Assembly: GCA_026874595.1 (NCBI GenBank)
Contig: CM049306.1
Coordinates: 262,019-326,018 of the forward strand
Length of the DNA: 64,000 nucleotides
Origin: Sipunculus nudus
Lineage: Eukaryota > Annelida > Sipuncula > Golfingiida > Sipunculidae
Direction of reading: 5' to 3'
Part shown: piece after piece, positions 45,128 through 57,909 of the stretch
Layout of the letters: each line of letters opens with the position of its first letter
How positions within the stretch are numbered: position 1 is the first letter of the stretch
Translations under genes and position numbers: made by a program
Notes under the pieces: generated by a model
What the model was told of the DNA's origin: nothing
The model's database searches: none
What the model saw: the letters and a program-made list of their open reading frames with translations, nothing else

Positions 45128-46553
45128 CTAGATGACCTGAGGTCACGCGCTTGCCGGAAATGATGTAAAGTTAGTCAGATGAACGAGCAGTGTCAAAGTG
45201 AAAGAAAATAATCCATAGTTTGTGAAGAAAGAACCAATATTAACAAAGTTCTAAAGAAAATAAGATTTTGATATATTTTGATCACCTTGACCTTGACCTT
45301 TGACGTATTGAATAATAAACATAGGACTTCCAGATATCATCACAATATATGACAAGTGTTATTTACAAAATGATTCCTGCAAAACTGTGGCCAGCAGAAT
45401 GCTACATGTGAGACGCAAGAACCAGGAAGCAGGCGAAATTGAGGACAACTGACAAACAGACAAACATACTGCCAAACTGGCTCAAGATTGAGAACAGATG
45501 ACTTAATCATGTTATGAAGAAACCTCAGAGGAAGATAATAAGCTATAGTTTATGTAAATGAGGTTAATAGTTTTGGAGATATGGCCAAAAAAATATGTTG
45601 TGCAAGTTTGAGTGCACCGCCCCCTAGCGGCCAGTTCTGGAAAATGATGAATGGGCTTCGAGATATTAGTGTAAGACATAAGATGTAATAGTTTTAAAAG
45701 GATTCTTTCAAAACTGTGGCCTGTAGAATGCTATATGTGAGACGCAAGAACAGGTGAGCAAGCAAATTTGAGGACAACTGAGAAACAGACGGACACAGAG
45801 ACAAAGTGACTAAAGATTGAGACCAAATGAATACACCAGGTTTTTGGTAAGACCGAGCGGAAGAAAATAAGCTATAGTTTATGTAATTGTGGCTTACAGT
45901 TTAGGAGATATGGCCAAAACATGGTATGTTTGGGAGGTTTGCATACAGCGCCCCCTAGCGGCCGCATTCAGAAAATGGAAAATTATTTTCGAGATAATAG
46001 TGTAGGACTTACGATATGTCAGTTTCAAAATGATTCCAGCAAAACTGTGGCCTCCAGGGCAAGACTACTGAAATATCGAAATATTTCGTTTGACGAGATA
46101 TTATACGAGATATCGCGAGATTTATAAAACAAACTTGCAGAACTTGTTGAATGCTACCTGAAGCAAAAAACTAGGCCTCTCTATCTGTAAAACTGCCAAA
46201 GTTAGAAAAATAAGGCCCCTTATTTTCGAATATCATGATTTTTCCCAAAAATTCGTAACCATGGTTACGGCAAATTTGAGTCAGCTATACACCAGATGAC
46301 TGGCCTTGGAATGACGTTTAAAATGAGCTATGTTTGAAGAAGATACGACTAATAGTGACAAAGATATGAAGAAAAAACCGTTTTGAGAAGTTTTGATGAC
46401 CTTGACCTTGACCTTTGACCTATATTGCCCCAAAACAATAGCCCTCCAGGACTTTTGCTTGTCTACTAGCTGTATAAGTTTAAAAGCAATTGCTGCAAAA
46501 TTGTGGCCTGTAGAGAGTACACAGACAGACAGACAGACAAACAAACAGACAAA
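45128..46553 (+). repeat. Array unit a (1426 bp, two 330-bp monomers)
   Basis: CTCF-like cores at 45618-45631 and 45949-45962 (spacing 331). Perfect 16-nt palindrome CGTAACCATGGTTACG at 46254-46269. The head abuts the last macrosatellite hairpin. Confidence 0.9.
45618..45631 (-). promoter_or_regulatory. CTCF-like core motif, 330-bp monomer set
   Basis: The minus strand reads GCCGCTAGGGGGCG, fitting the CTCF consensus except for G in place of A at one position; where the flank is CAGCGCC (for example 45949, 49629, 56338) the match extends through GGGGGCGCTG. Starts: 45618, 45949, 48967, 49298, 49629, 50716, 51044, 51994, 52363, 52693, 55676, 56007, 56338, 57426, 58402, 58732, 59063, 60117, 60447, 60777, 61866, 62197, 62528, 62858. 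All have the same strand, and adjacent cores within a run are 328-331 bp apart. Binding is inferred. Confidence 0.5.
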
Positions 46554-46685
46554 CTAGATGACCTGAGGTCAAGCGCTTGCCGGAAATGACGTAAAGTTAG
46601 TCAGATGAACGAGAAATGTCAAAGTGAAATTAATCCCTAGTTTGTAAAGATAGGATCAATATTAACAAAGTTCTGAAGAAAAAAA

Positions 46686-48610
46686 CAAGGGACCTATGGG
46701 TCACTGTGCTCAGCTGACGTTAACCTTGAAGGTAAAAATCTAAAATAATATCTAATGGAGATAAAGTGTAAGAGGAAGAGGTAATAAAGGCCATGGTTGG
46801 TTTATATGATTGGTTTGTATTGATGAGCAAGAAATTGTTGCAAAAAATATTTTGTGACCTGACCATGTGTTTCCTAATGTTGAAACTAAAGCATGTGGGC
46901 AGTTTGTGAACAAATGATCTGTACTATTACCATGATCATTAATTGGTTTTTCGATTAACTGTTGACATTTCAGTAGTTTACACATTTGTTCAATTGAATC
47001 TATTTTTTTGTATAATCTATATTATTAAATATATATGTATTTTTTTTATGAAATGTATACAGTTGAAATATAGCTAATTAACAACATAAAACAGGGCAAA
47101 CAAAGCCTGATCTCAAATTCTGCTGAGGCAGGAAAATAATGAACAAATGTTTGTATTAAATCCTGATTTTTTTATCACATCAATTATTTTCTAATTTAAG
47201 TTTATATTTCTATACATTTCCAATTTAACATATATATCTGAATATAAAAGTTGATTCATAATTCTCAGTTGCATAATCATAAATCTCAATCTTGTCAGAT
47301 AACACCACATCATGCATACAAATGTTTATTTATTTTTTACCACAAAAATATATCTTTTAAATCTGCAAAACAATAAATATCTAAAAATAACACTTGATTT
47401 AGATTTCACAATTTTTAATTGTGTCTTTATTTATCCATAATGTGCTTCATATTTTATAATAATTTAAGCATACTGATGGGTTCATTTATATTTGTTAAAA
47501 TCATTTAAAAGAAAACTGATTTCTTTAAAAATGCTACATTACACAACATTGCATCTTCTGGATTACACATTAAATTACTTTTTCAAGGAAAGTTTTTGCA
47601 TATCGGAGTGGAAACAGCATTACAATTAAGGAGATACAGTGAAAACAATAACAATTACTGCATAACACTTGGTGGGTTGGGTTTGCGCGGGGGGAGGGGG
47701 GGGGGGGGGAGTGATGATTTGATGATTGGGGTGGTAATATCAGATATGAGAATAACTGTACACCTGTCACAGCAGGGGATCTCCCCCAGTGACTGTAACA
47801 AATCAGAAACCCTGGCATAGCTGACTTCCAGTGACCTGGAGTGGGACCCTGCATCTGTAATCAAAGCAAGTGACTACAGAAAAAAAAAATCAATAACTAG
47901 CTTAATTTTCAAGCTTTTATTTTCAAATTTCAGATTTAGACAAACTAAATATTTATGTTTACATGCTGTGAAAATTAAATCAATGGTGCTTACAAGAAAA
48001 AAACGTGCCATGGTCAAAGTTGGGCAAAATTTAAGGTACTGATTTTTTTTTTTATGCTAATAACTTAAAAAATTTACAGAATTCAGATCTTATTTTGGGT
48101 AAACAATTGAATCTTAATTAAACATAGTTATATACTTGAGAAAATAGACTCTAGTTTCAAAATTTTTCATGTTAAGTGAGTTATTATTTTTCCTGATTTT
48201 TTACAAAGTCCATTATGTTTGGGCCCATAACTTAAAGAATTTAAATTTTACAGACTTAATTTCTGGCATGTACATAGGAACTATATAGAGGAATATTTAT
48301 GGTAAATATGAAGAAAAACAGATGAGTGGTTTTGATATTAGGCAGTCCTGAAGTGTGAAAATAGGATTTTAATAAAAAATTGAGGTTTTTCCTTAATTTT
48401 CTCAAAGGAAGGAAGTCGCAAAGACCCAGTTTTCGGCTTGGTAGGAGATCTTGGGGACATCTAACATTATGCTGAATTTTGGATTCCTAGGTCTTACGGT
48501 TTCAAAACGTGCCACATCTATGGACGGACGGACGGACGGACGGACAGACGGACGGACGACGGACAATGGACCACGACTATAGCTCAGATGACTTATAGTC
48601 AGCTGAGCTA
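46686..48610 (+). mobile_element. Family 1a element, full length (1925 bp)
   Basis: It runs from CAAGGGACCTATGGGTCACT to the 31-nt hairpin 48580-48610, preceded by a (GGAC)n tract at about 48520-48560. Body order: AT-rich first part with ACAGGGCAAACAAAGCCTGA, G-run at about 47690-47710, CACCTGTCACAGCAGGGGAT, family 1 mid-body, tail, hairpin. No transposase frame. Nearly identical to the copy at 52725, so both are recent. Confidence 0.9.
47689..47710 (+). repeat. G-run in family 1a
   Basis: GGGGGGAGG-type runs precede a TGATGATTTGATGATTGGGG stretch. The sister copy has a shorter run at about 53731-53743 and lacks part of the following bases, so this site is unstable in length. Confidence 0.8.
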
Positions 48611-50222
48611 AAAATTGATATGTTTTGATCATCTTGACCTTGAACTTTGACTAATTTGAATAATAAACATAGGCCTTCCAGATATCGTTACGAAATATGA
48701 CAAGTGTAAGTTACAAAGCGATTCCTGCAAAATTGTGGCCAGTAGAATGGTTTATGTGAGACGCAAGAACCAGGAAGCAGGCGAAATTAGGACAACTGAA
48801 AAACAGACAAACATACTGAAAAACTAACCCAAGATTGAGACCAGATGACTTAATAATATTACAGAGAAACCTCAGAGGAAGAAAATAAGCTATAGTTTAT
48901 GTAATTGAGGTTTATAGTTTTGGAGATATTGGCAAAAAATGATATGTTGTGGAAATTTAAGTGCACCGCCCCCTAGCAGCCATATCTGGAAAATGAAAAA
49001 TCCGTTTCGAGATATTAGTGTAAGACATAAGATGTAATAGTTTTAAAAGGATTCTTTCAAAACTGTGGCCTGTAGAATGATATATGTGAGACGCAAGAAC
49101 CGGTGAGCAAGCGAATTTGAGGACAACTGAGAAACAGACGGACACACAGACAAAGTGACTCAAGATTGAGACCAAATGAATACACCAGGTTTTTGGAAAG
49201 ACCCAGAGGAAGAAAATAAGCTATAGTTTATGTAAATGAGGTTTGTAGTTTTGGAGATATGGCAAAAAAAAGATATGTTGTGCAAGTTTGAGTGCACCGC
49301 CCCCTAGCGGCCAATTCTGGAAAATGAAAAATCCGTTTCGAGATATTAGTGTAAGACATAAGATGTAATAGTTTTAAAAGGATTCTTTCAAAACTGTGAC
49401 CTGTAGAATGCTATATGTGAGACGCAAGAACTGGCAAAGAAGTGGATTTGAGGACAACTGAGAAACAGACGGACACACAGACAAAGTGACTCAAGATTAA
49501 GACCAAATGAATACACCAGATTTTTGGAAAGACCCAGAGGAAGAAAATAAGCTATAGTTTATATAATTGAGGCTTACAGTTTTGGAGATATGGCCAAAAC
49601 ATGGTATGTTAGGGAGGTTTGCATACAGCGCCCCCTAGCGGCCGCATTCAGAAAATGGAAAAACGATTTCGAGATAATAGTGTAGGACTTATGATATGTC
49701 AGTTTCAAAAAGATTCCAGCAAAACTGTGGCCTCCAGGGCAATATTACTGAAATCTCGAAATATCTGGTTTGACGAGATATTATACGAGATATCGCCAGA
49801 CTTATAAAACAATCTTGCAGTACTTGTTGAATGCTACCTGATGCAAAAAACTAGACCTCTCTAGCTGTAAAACTGCCAAAGTTAGAAAAATAAGGCCCCT
49901 AATTTCAGAATATCATGACTTTTTCCCCAAAATGCATAACCATGGTTACGGCAAATTTGAAAGAGCTACACACCAGAAGAAAGGCCTGGGAATGACGTTT
50001 AAAATGAGCTATGTTTGAAGAAGATACGACTAACAGTTACAAAGATATGAAGAAAAAACCGTTTTGAGAAGTTTTGATGACCTTGACCTTGACCTTGGAC
50101 CTATGTCGCCCAATAACAATAGGCCTCGAGGACTTTTGCTTGTCTATCAGCTGTGTAAGTTTAAAAGCAATTGCTGCAAAATTGTGGCCTGTAGAGAGTA
50201 CACAGACAGACAAACAAACAGA

Positions 50223-51616
50223 CTAGATGACCTGAGGTCACGCGCTTGCCGGAAATGATGTAAAGTGAGTCAGATGAACGAGCAGTGTCAAAGTGAAAGA
50301 AAATAATCCATAGTTTGTGAAGAAAGAACCAATATTAACAAAGTTCTAAAGTAAATAAGATTTTGATATATTTTGATCACCTTGACCTTGACCTCTGACT
50401 TATTTAAATAATAAACATAGGACTTCCAGATATCATCACGATATATGACAAGTGTAATTTACAAAACGATTCCTGGAAAACTGTGGCCGGTAGAATGCTA
50501 CATGTGAGATGCAAGAACCAGGAAGCAGGCGAAATTGAGGACAACTGAAAAACAGACAAACATACTGACAAACTGACCCAAGATTGAGACCAGTTGACTT
50601 AATCATGTGATGGAGAAACCTCAGAGGCAGATAATAAGCTATAGTTTATGTAAATGAGGTTAATAGTTTTGGAGATATGGCCAAAAAATGATATGTTGTG
50701 GAAGTTTGAATGCACCGCCCCCTAGCGGCGAATTCTGGAAAATGAAAAATCCGTTTCGAGATATAAGTGTAAGACATAAGATGTAATAGTTTTAAAAAGA
50801 TTCTTTCAAAACTGTGGCCTGTAGAATGCTATATGTGAGACGCAAGAACCGGCAAGCAAGCGGATTTGAGGACAACTGAGAAACAGACACACAGACAAAG
50901 TGACACAAGATTGAGACCAGATGACTAAACGAGTTCATGAAGAAGACTTAGAGGAAAAAAATTAAACTATAGTTTTTGTAATTGAGGCTTATAATTTTGA
51001 ACATATTGCCAAAACAAGATATGTTGGAGAGATTTGCACCCAGCGCCCCCTAGCGGCAGAATTCAAAAAATGAAAAATTGATTTCGAGATAATACTGTAG
51101 GACTTACGATATGTCAGTTTCAAAAATATTCCTGCAAAACTGTGGCCTCCAGGGCAAGATTACTGAAATCTCGAAATATCTCGTTTGACGAGATATTATA
51201 CGAGATATTACGAGACTCTTAATAGAATCTTGTAGTACTAGGTGAATGCTACCTGAAGCAAAAAACTAGACCTCTGTAGCTATAAAACTGACAAATTTAG
51301 AAAAATATCAGCACTTTTCCCCAAAAATGCGTTACCATGGTTACCGCAAATTGAGTCAGCTACACACCAGAAGACAGGCCTTGGAATGACAATTAAAATG
51401 AGCTACTGTTGAAGTAGATACGACCAATATTAACACAGATATGAACAAAAAACCCTTTTGTATACTTTTGATGACCTTGACCTTGACATTTGACCTATAA
51501 TGCCCAAAAACAATAGGCCTCCAGGACTTTTGCTTGTCTACCAGCTGTATAAGTTTGAAAGCAATTGCTGGAAAATTGTGGCCTGTAGAGAGTACACAGA
51601 CAGACAGACAGACAAA
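50223..51616 (+). repeat. Array unit c (1394 bp, two monomers)
   Basis: CTCF-like cores at 50716-50729 and 51044-51057. X-box-like palindrome variant GTTACCATGGTTAC at 51331-51344. Confidence 0.9.
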
Positions 51617-54600
51617 CTAGATGACCTGAGGTCACGCGCTTGCCGGAAATGATGTAAAGTTGACCTTGACCTCTGACTTATTTGAATAATAAACATAGGA
51701 CTTCCAGATATCATCATGATATATGACAAGTGTAATTTACAAAACGATTACTGGAAAACTGTGGCCAGTAGAATGCTACATGTGAGACGCAAGAACCAGG
51801 AAGCAGGCGAAATTGAGGACAACTGAAAAACAGACAAACATACTGACAAACTGACCCAAGATTGTGAACAGATGACTTAATCATGTTATGAAGAAACCTC
51901 AGAGGAAGATAATAAGCTACAGTTTATGTAAATGAGGTTTAAAGTTTTGGAGATATGGCCAAAAAATGATATGTTGTGCAAGTTTGAGTGCACTGCCCCC
52001 TAGCGGCCAATTCTGGAAAATGAAAAATCTGTTTCGAGATATTAGTGTAAGACATAAGATGTAATAGTTTTAAAAGGATTCTTTCAAAACTGTGGCCTGT
52101 AGAATGCTATATGTGAGACGCAAGAACCGGCAAGCAAGCGGATTTGAGGACAACTGAGAAACAGACACACAGACAAAGTGACACAAGATTGAGACCAGAT
52201 GACTAAACGAGTTCATGAAGAAGACTTAGAGGAAAAAAATTAAACTATAGTTTTTGTAATTGAGGCTTATAATTTTGAACATAAGCTATAGTTTATGTAA
52301 ATGAGGTTTATAGTTTTGGAGATATGGCCAAAAAATTATATGTTGTGCAAGTTTGAGTGCACCGCCCCCTAGCGGCCAATTCTGGAAAATGAAAAATCGG
52401 TTTCGAGATATTAGTGTAAGACATAAGATGTAATAGTTTTAAAAGGATTCTTTCAAAACTGTGACCTGCAGAAGCTATATGTGAGACGCCAGAACCGGTA
52501 AGCAGGCGAATTTGATGAAAACTGAGAAACAGACGGACACACTGACAAAGTGACTCAAGATTGAGTCAAAATGACTCCACCAGGATTTAGAAAAGACTCA
52601 GACGAAGAAAATAAGCTATAGTTTATGTAATTGAGGCTCACAGTTTTGGAGATATGGCCAAAACATGATATGTTGGGGAGGTTTGCATACAGCGCCACCT
52701 AGCGGCTGCATTCAAAAACTGGAACAAGGGACCTATGGGTCACTGTGCTCAGCTGATGTTAACCTTGAAGGTAAAAATCTAAAATAATATCTAATGGAGA
52801 TAAAGTGTAAGAGGAAGATTTAATAAAGGCCATGGTTGGTATATATGATTGGTTTGTATTGATGAGCAAGAAATTGTTGCAAAAAATATTTTGTGACCTG
52901 ACCATGTGTTTCCTGATGTTGAAACTAAAGCATGTGAGCAGTTTGTGAACAAATGATCTGTACTATTACCATGATCATTAGTTGGTTTTTCGATTAACTG
53001 TTGACATTTCAGTAGTTTACACATTTGTTCAATTGAATCTATTTTTTTGTATAATATATATTATTGAATATATATGTATTTTTTTTTTATGAAATGTATA
53101 CAGTTGAAATATAGCTAATTAACAACATAAAACAGGGCAAACAATGCCTGATCTCAAATTCTGCTGAGGCAGGAAAATAATGAACAAATGTTTGTATTAA
53201 ATCCTGATTTTTTATCACATCAATTATTTTCTAATTTAAGTTCATATTTCTATACTTTTCCAATTTAACATATATATCTGAATATAAAAGTTGATTCATA
53301 ATTCTCAATTGCATCATCATAAATCTCAATGTTGTCAGATAACACCACATCATGCATACAAATGTTTATTCATTTTTTACCACAAAAATATATCTTTTAA
53401 ATTTGCAAAACAATAAATATCTCAAAATAATACTTGATTTAGATTTCACAATTTTTAATTGTGTCTTTATTTATCTGAAATGTGCTTCATATTTTATAAT
53501 AATTTAAGCATACTGATGGGTTCCTTTATATTTGTTAAAATCATTTAAAAGAAAATTGATTTCTTTAAAAATGCTACATTACACAACATTGCATCTTCTG
53601 GATTACACCTTGAATTATTTTTTTCAAGGAAAGTTTTTGCATATCAGAGTAGAAACAGCATTACAATTAAGGAGATACAGTGAAAACAATAACAATTACT
53701 GCATAACACTTGGTGGGTTGGGTTTGCGGGGAGGGGGGGGGGGGAATGGGGTGGTGATATGAGAATAACTGTACACCTGTCACAGCAGGGGATCTCCCCC
53801 AGTGACTGTAACTAATCAGAAACCCTGGCATAGCCGACTTCCAGTGACCTGGAGTGGGACCCTGCATCTGTAATCAAAGCAAGTGACTACAGAAAAAAAA
53901 ATCAATAACTAGCTTAATTTTCAAGCTTTTATTTTCAAATTTCAGATTTAGACAAACTAAATATTTATGTTTACATGCTGTGAAAATTAAATCAATGGTG
54001 CTCACAGGGAAAAAACGTGCCATGGTCAAAGTTGGGCAAAATTTAAGGTACTGATTTTTTTTTTATGCTAATAACTAAAAAAATTTACAAAATTCAGATC
54101 TAATTTTGGGTAAACAATTGAATCTTAATTAAACATAGTTATATACTTGAAAAAATAGACTCTAGTTTCAAAATTTTTCATGTTAAGTGATTTATTATTT
54201 TTCCTGATTTTTTACAAAGTCCATTATGTTTGGGCCTATAACTTAAAGAATTTACACTTTACAGACTTAATTTCTGGCATGTACATAGGAACTATATAGA
54301 GGAATATTTATGGTAAATATGAGGAAAAACAGATGAGTGGTTTTGATATTAGGCAGTCCTGAAGTGTGAAAATAGGATTTTAATAAAAAATTGAGGTTTT
54401 TCCTTAATTTCTCAAAGGAACGAAGTCGCAAAGACCCAGTTTTCGGCTTGGTAGGAGATCTTGGGGACATCTAACATTATGCTGAATTTTGGATTCCTAG
54501 TTCTTACGGTTTCAAAACGTGCCACATCTACGGACGGACGGACGGACGGACAGACGGACGGACGACGGACAATGGACCACGACTATAGCTCAGATGACTT

Positions 54601-55190
54601 ATAGTCAGCTGAGCTAAAAATTGTTTGGAGATAATAGTGTAGGACTTACGATATGTCAGTTTCAAAAAGATTCCTGCAAAACTGTGACCTCCAGGGCAAG
54701 ATTACTGAAATCTCGAAATATTTTGTTTGACGAGATATTATACGAGATATCGCGAGACCTTAATAAAATCTTGCAGTACTTGTTAAATGCTACCTGATGC
54801 AAAAAACTAGACCTCTCTAGCTGTAAAACTGCCAAAGTTAGAAAAATAAGGCCCCTTATTTTCGAATATTATGAGTTTTCCCAAAAAATTCGTAACCATG
54901 GTTACGGCAAATTTGAGTCAGCTACACACCAGATGACTGGCCTTGGAATGACGTTTAAAATGAGCTATGTTTGAAGAAGATACGACTAATAGTGACAAAG
55001 ATATGAAGAAAAAAGCGTTTTGAGAAATTTTGATGACCTTGACCTTGACCTTTGACCTGTATTGCCCAAAAACAATAGGCCCCGAGGACTTTTGCTTGTC
55101 TACCAGCTGTATAAGTTTAAAGACAATTACTGCAAAATTGTGGCCTGTAGAGAGTACACAGACAGACAAACAAACAAACAAACAAACAGA
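51617..55190 (+). repeat. Array unit d (three monomers) with family 1a insertion
   Basis: The head lacks about 117 bp present in other units (GATGTAAAGTT joined directly to GACCTTGACCTCTGAC). Cores at 51994 (TGCCCCC variant), 52363 and 52693 (CGCCACC variant). The 369-bp spacing between the first two marks a hybrid monomer joined near 52280. Confidence 0.9.
52725..54616 (+). mobile_element. Family 1a element, full length (1892 bp)
   Basis: Same structure as the copy at 46686, with hairpin 54586-54616. The empty site is visible in unit h near 60801-60821: AAAAACTGGAAAAATTGTTT. The filled site reads CTGGAA, then CAAGGG at the element start, and GCTAAAAATTG at its end, so it entered an A-run with at most a 2-bp AA duplication. 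Confidence 0.9.
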
Positions 55191-56932
55191 CTAGATGACC
55201 TGAGGTCACGCGCTTGCCGGAAATGATGTAAAGTTAGTCAGATGAACGAGCAGTGTCAAAGTAAAAGAAAATAATCCATAGTTTGTGAAGAAAGAACCAA
55301 TATTAACTAAGTTCTTAAGAAAATAAGATTGTGATATATTTTGATCACCTTGACCTTGACCTTTGACTTATTTGAATAATAAACATAGGACTTCCAGATA
55401 TCATCACGATATATGACAAGTGTAATTTACAAAACGATTCCTGCAAAACTGTGGCCAGTAGAATGCTACATGTGAGACGCAAGAACCAGGAAGCAGGCGA
55501 AATTGAGGACAACTGACAAACAGACAAACATACTGACCCAAGATTGAGAACAGATGACTTAATCATGTTATGAAGAAACCTAAGAGGAAGATAATAAGCT
55601 ATAGTTTATGTAAATGAGTTTAATAGTTTTGGAGATATGGCCAAAAAATGATATGTTGTGCAAGTTTGAGTGCACCGCCACCTGGCGGCCAATTCTGGAA
55701 AATGAAAAATCGGTTTTGAGATATTAGTGTAAGACATAAGATGTAATAGTTTTAAAAGGATTCTTTCAAAACTGTGGCCTGTAGAATGCTATATGTAAGA
55801 CGCAAGAACAGGTGAGCAAGCAAATTTGAGGACAACTGAGAAACAGACGGACACAGAGACAAAGTGACTAAAGATTGAGACCAAATGAATACACCAGGTT
55901 TTTGGTAAGACCGAGCGGAAGAAAATAAGCTATAGTTTATGTAAATGAGGTTTGTAGTTTTGGAGATATGGCAAAAAAAAGATATGTTGTGCAAGTTTGA
56001 GTGCACCGCCCCCTAGCGGCCAATTCTGAAAAATGAAAAAAACGTTTCGAGATATTAGTGTAAGACATAAGATGTAATAGTTTTAAAAGGATTCTTTCAA
56101 AACTGTGACCTGTAGAATGCTATATGTGAGACGCAAGAACTGGCAAAGAAGTGGATTTGAGGACAACTGAGAAACAGACGGACACACAGACAAAGTGACT
56201 CAAGATTAAGACCAAATGAATACACCAGATTTTTGGAAAGACCCAGAGGAAGAAAATAAGCTATAGTTTATATAATTGAGGCTTACAGTTTTGGAGATAT
56301 GGCCAAAACATGGTATGTTAGGGAGGTTTGCATACAGCGCCCCCTAGCGGCCGCATTCAGAAAATGGAAAAACGATTTCGAGATAATAGTGTAGGACTTA
56401 TGATATGTCAGTTTCAAAAAAGATTCCAGCAAAACTGTGGCCTCCAGGGCAAGATTACTGAAATCTCGAAATATCTGGTTTGACGAGATATTATACGAGA
56501 TATCGCCAGACTTATAAAACAATCTTGCAGTACTTGTTGAATGCTACCTGATGCAAAAAACTAGACCTCTCTAGCTGTAAAACTGCCAAAGTTAGAAAAA
56601 TAAGGCCCCTTATTTCAGAATATCATGACTTTTTCCCCAAAATGCGTAACCATGGTTACAGCAAATTTGAAAGAGCTACACACCAGAAGAAAGGCCTGGG
56701 AATGACGTTTAAAATGAGCTATGTTTGAAGAAGATACGACTAACAGTTACAAAGATATGAAGAAAAAACCGTTTTGAGAAGTTTTGATGACCTTGACCTT
56801 GACCTTGGACCTATGTCGCCCAATAACAATAGGCCTCGAGGACTTTTGCTTGTCTATCAGCTGTGTAAGTTTAAAAGCAATTGCTGCAAAATTGTGGCCT
56901 GTAGAGAGTACACAAACAGACAAACAAACAGA
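55191..56932 (+). repeat. Array unit e (1742 bp, three monomers)
   Basis: Cores at 55676 (CGCCACCTGGCGGC), 56007 and 56338. Confidence 0.9.
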
Positions 56933-57909
56933 CTAGATGACCTGAGGTCACGCGCTTGCCGGAAATGATGTAAAGTGAGTCAGATGAACGAGCAGTGTCA
57001 AAGTGAAAGAAAATAATCCATAGTTTGTGAAGAAAGAACCAATATTAACAAAGTTCTAAAGTAAATAAGATTTTGATATATTTTGATCACCTTGACCTTG
57101 ACCTCTGACTTATTTGAATAATAAACATAGGACTTCCAGATATCATCATGATATATGACAAGTGTAATTTACAAAACGATTACTGGAAAACTGTGGCCAG
57201 TAGAATGCTACATGTGAGACGCAAGAACCAGGAAGCAGGCGAAATTGAGGACAACTGAAAAACAGACAAACATACTGACAAACTGACCCAAGATTGAGAC
57301 CAGTTGACCTAATCATGTGATGGAGAATTCTCAGAGGCAGATAATAAGCTATAGTTTATGTAAATGAGGTTTATAGTTTTGGAGATATGGCCAAAAAATG
57401 ATATGTTGTGGAAGTTTGAATGCACCGCCCCCTAGCGGCCTCCAGGGCAAGATTACTGAAATCTCGAAATATCTCTTTTGACGAGATATTATACGAGATA
57501 TTACGAGACTCTTAATAGAATCTTGTAGTACTAGGTGAATGCTACCTGAAGCAAAAAACTAGACCTCTGTAGCTATAAAACTGACAAATTTAGAAAAATA
57601 TCAGCACTTTTCCCCAAAAATGCGTTACCATGGTTACCGCCAATTGAGTCAGCTACACACCAGAAGACAGGCCTTGGAATGACAATTAAAATGAGCTACT
57701 GTTGAAGTAGATACGACCAATATTAACACAGATATGAACAAAAAACCCTTTTGTATACTTTTGATGACCTTGACCTTGACATTTGACCTATAATGCCCAA
57801 AAACAATAGGCCTCCAGGACTTTTGCTTGTCTACCAGCTGTATAAGTTTGAAAGCAATTGCTGGAAAATTGTGGCCTGTAGAGAGTACACAGACAGACAG
57901 ACAGACAAA
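56933..57909 (+). repeat. Array unit f (977 bp, one monomer)
   Basis: Shortest unit. It matches unit c but lacks 417 bp: the core at 57426-57439 is joined directly to CTCCAGGGCAAGATTACTG. Confidence 0.9.

Larger units (their letters stand above)
46554..50222 (+). repeat. Array unit b (three monomers) with family 1a insertion
   Basis: CTCF-like cores at 48967 (GCAGC variant), 49298 and 49629. The head segment is split after AAGTTCTGAAGAAAA by the element at 46686-48610. Confidence 0.9.
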
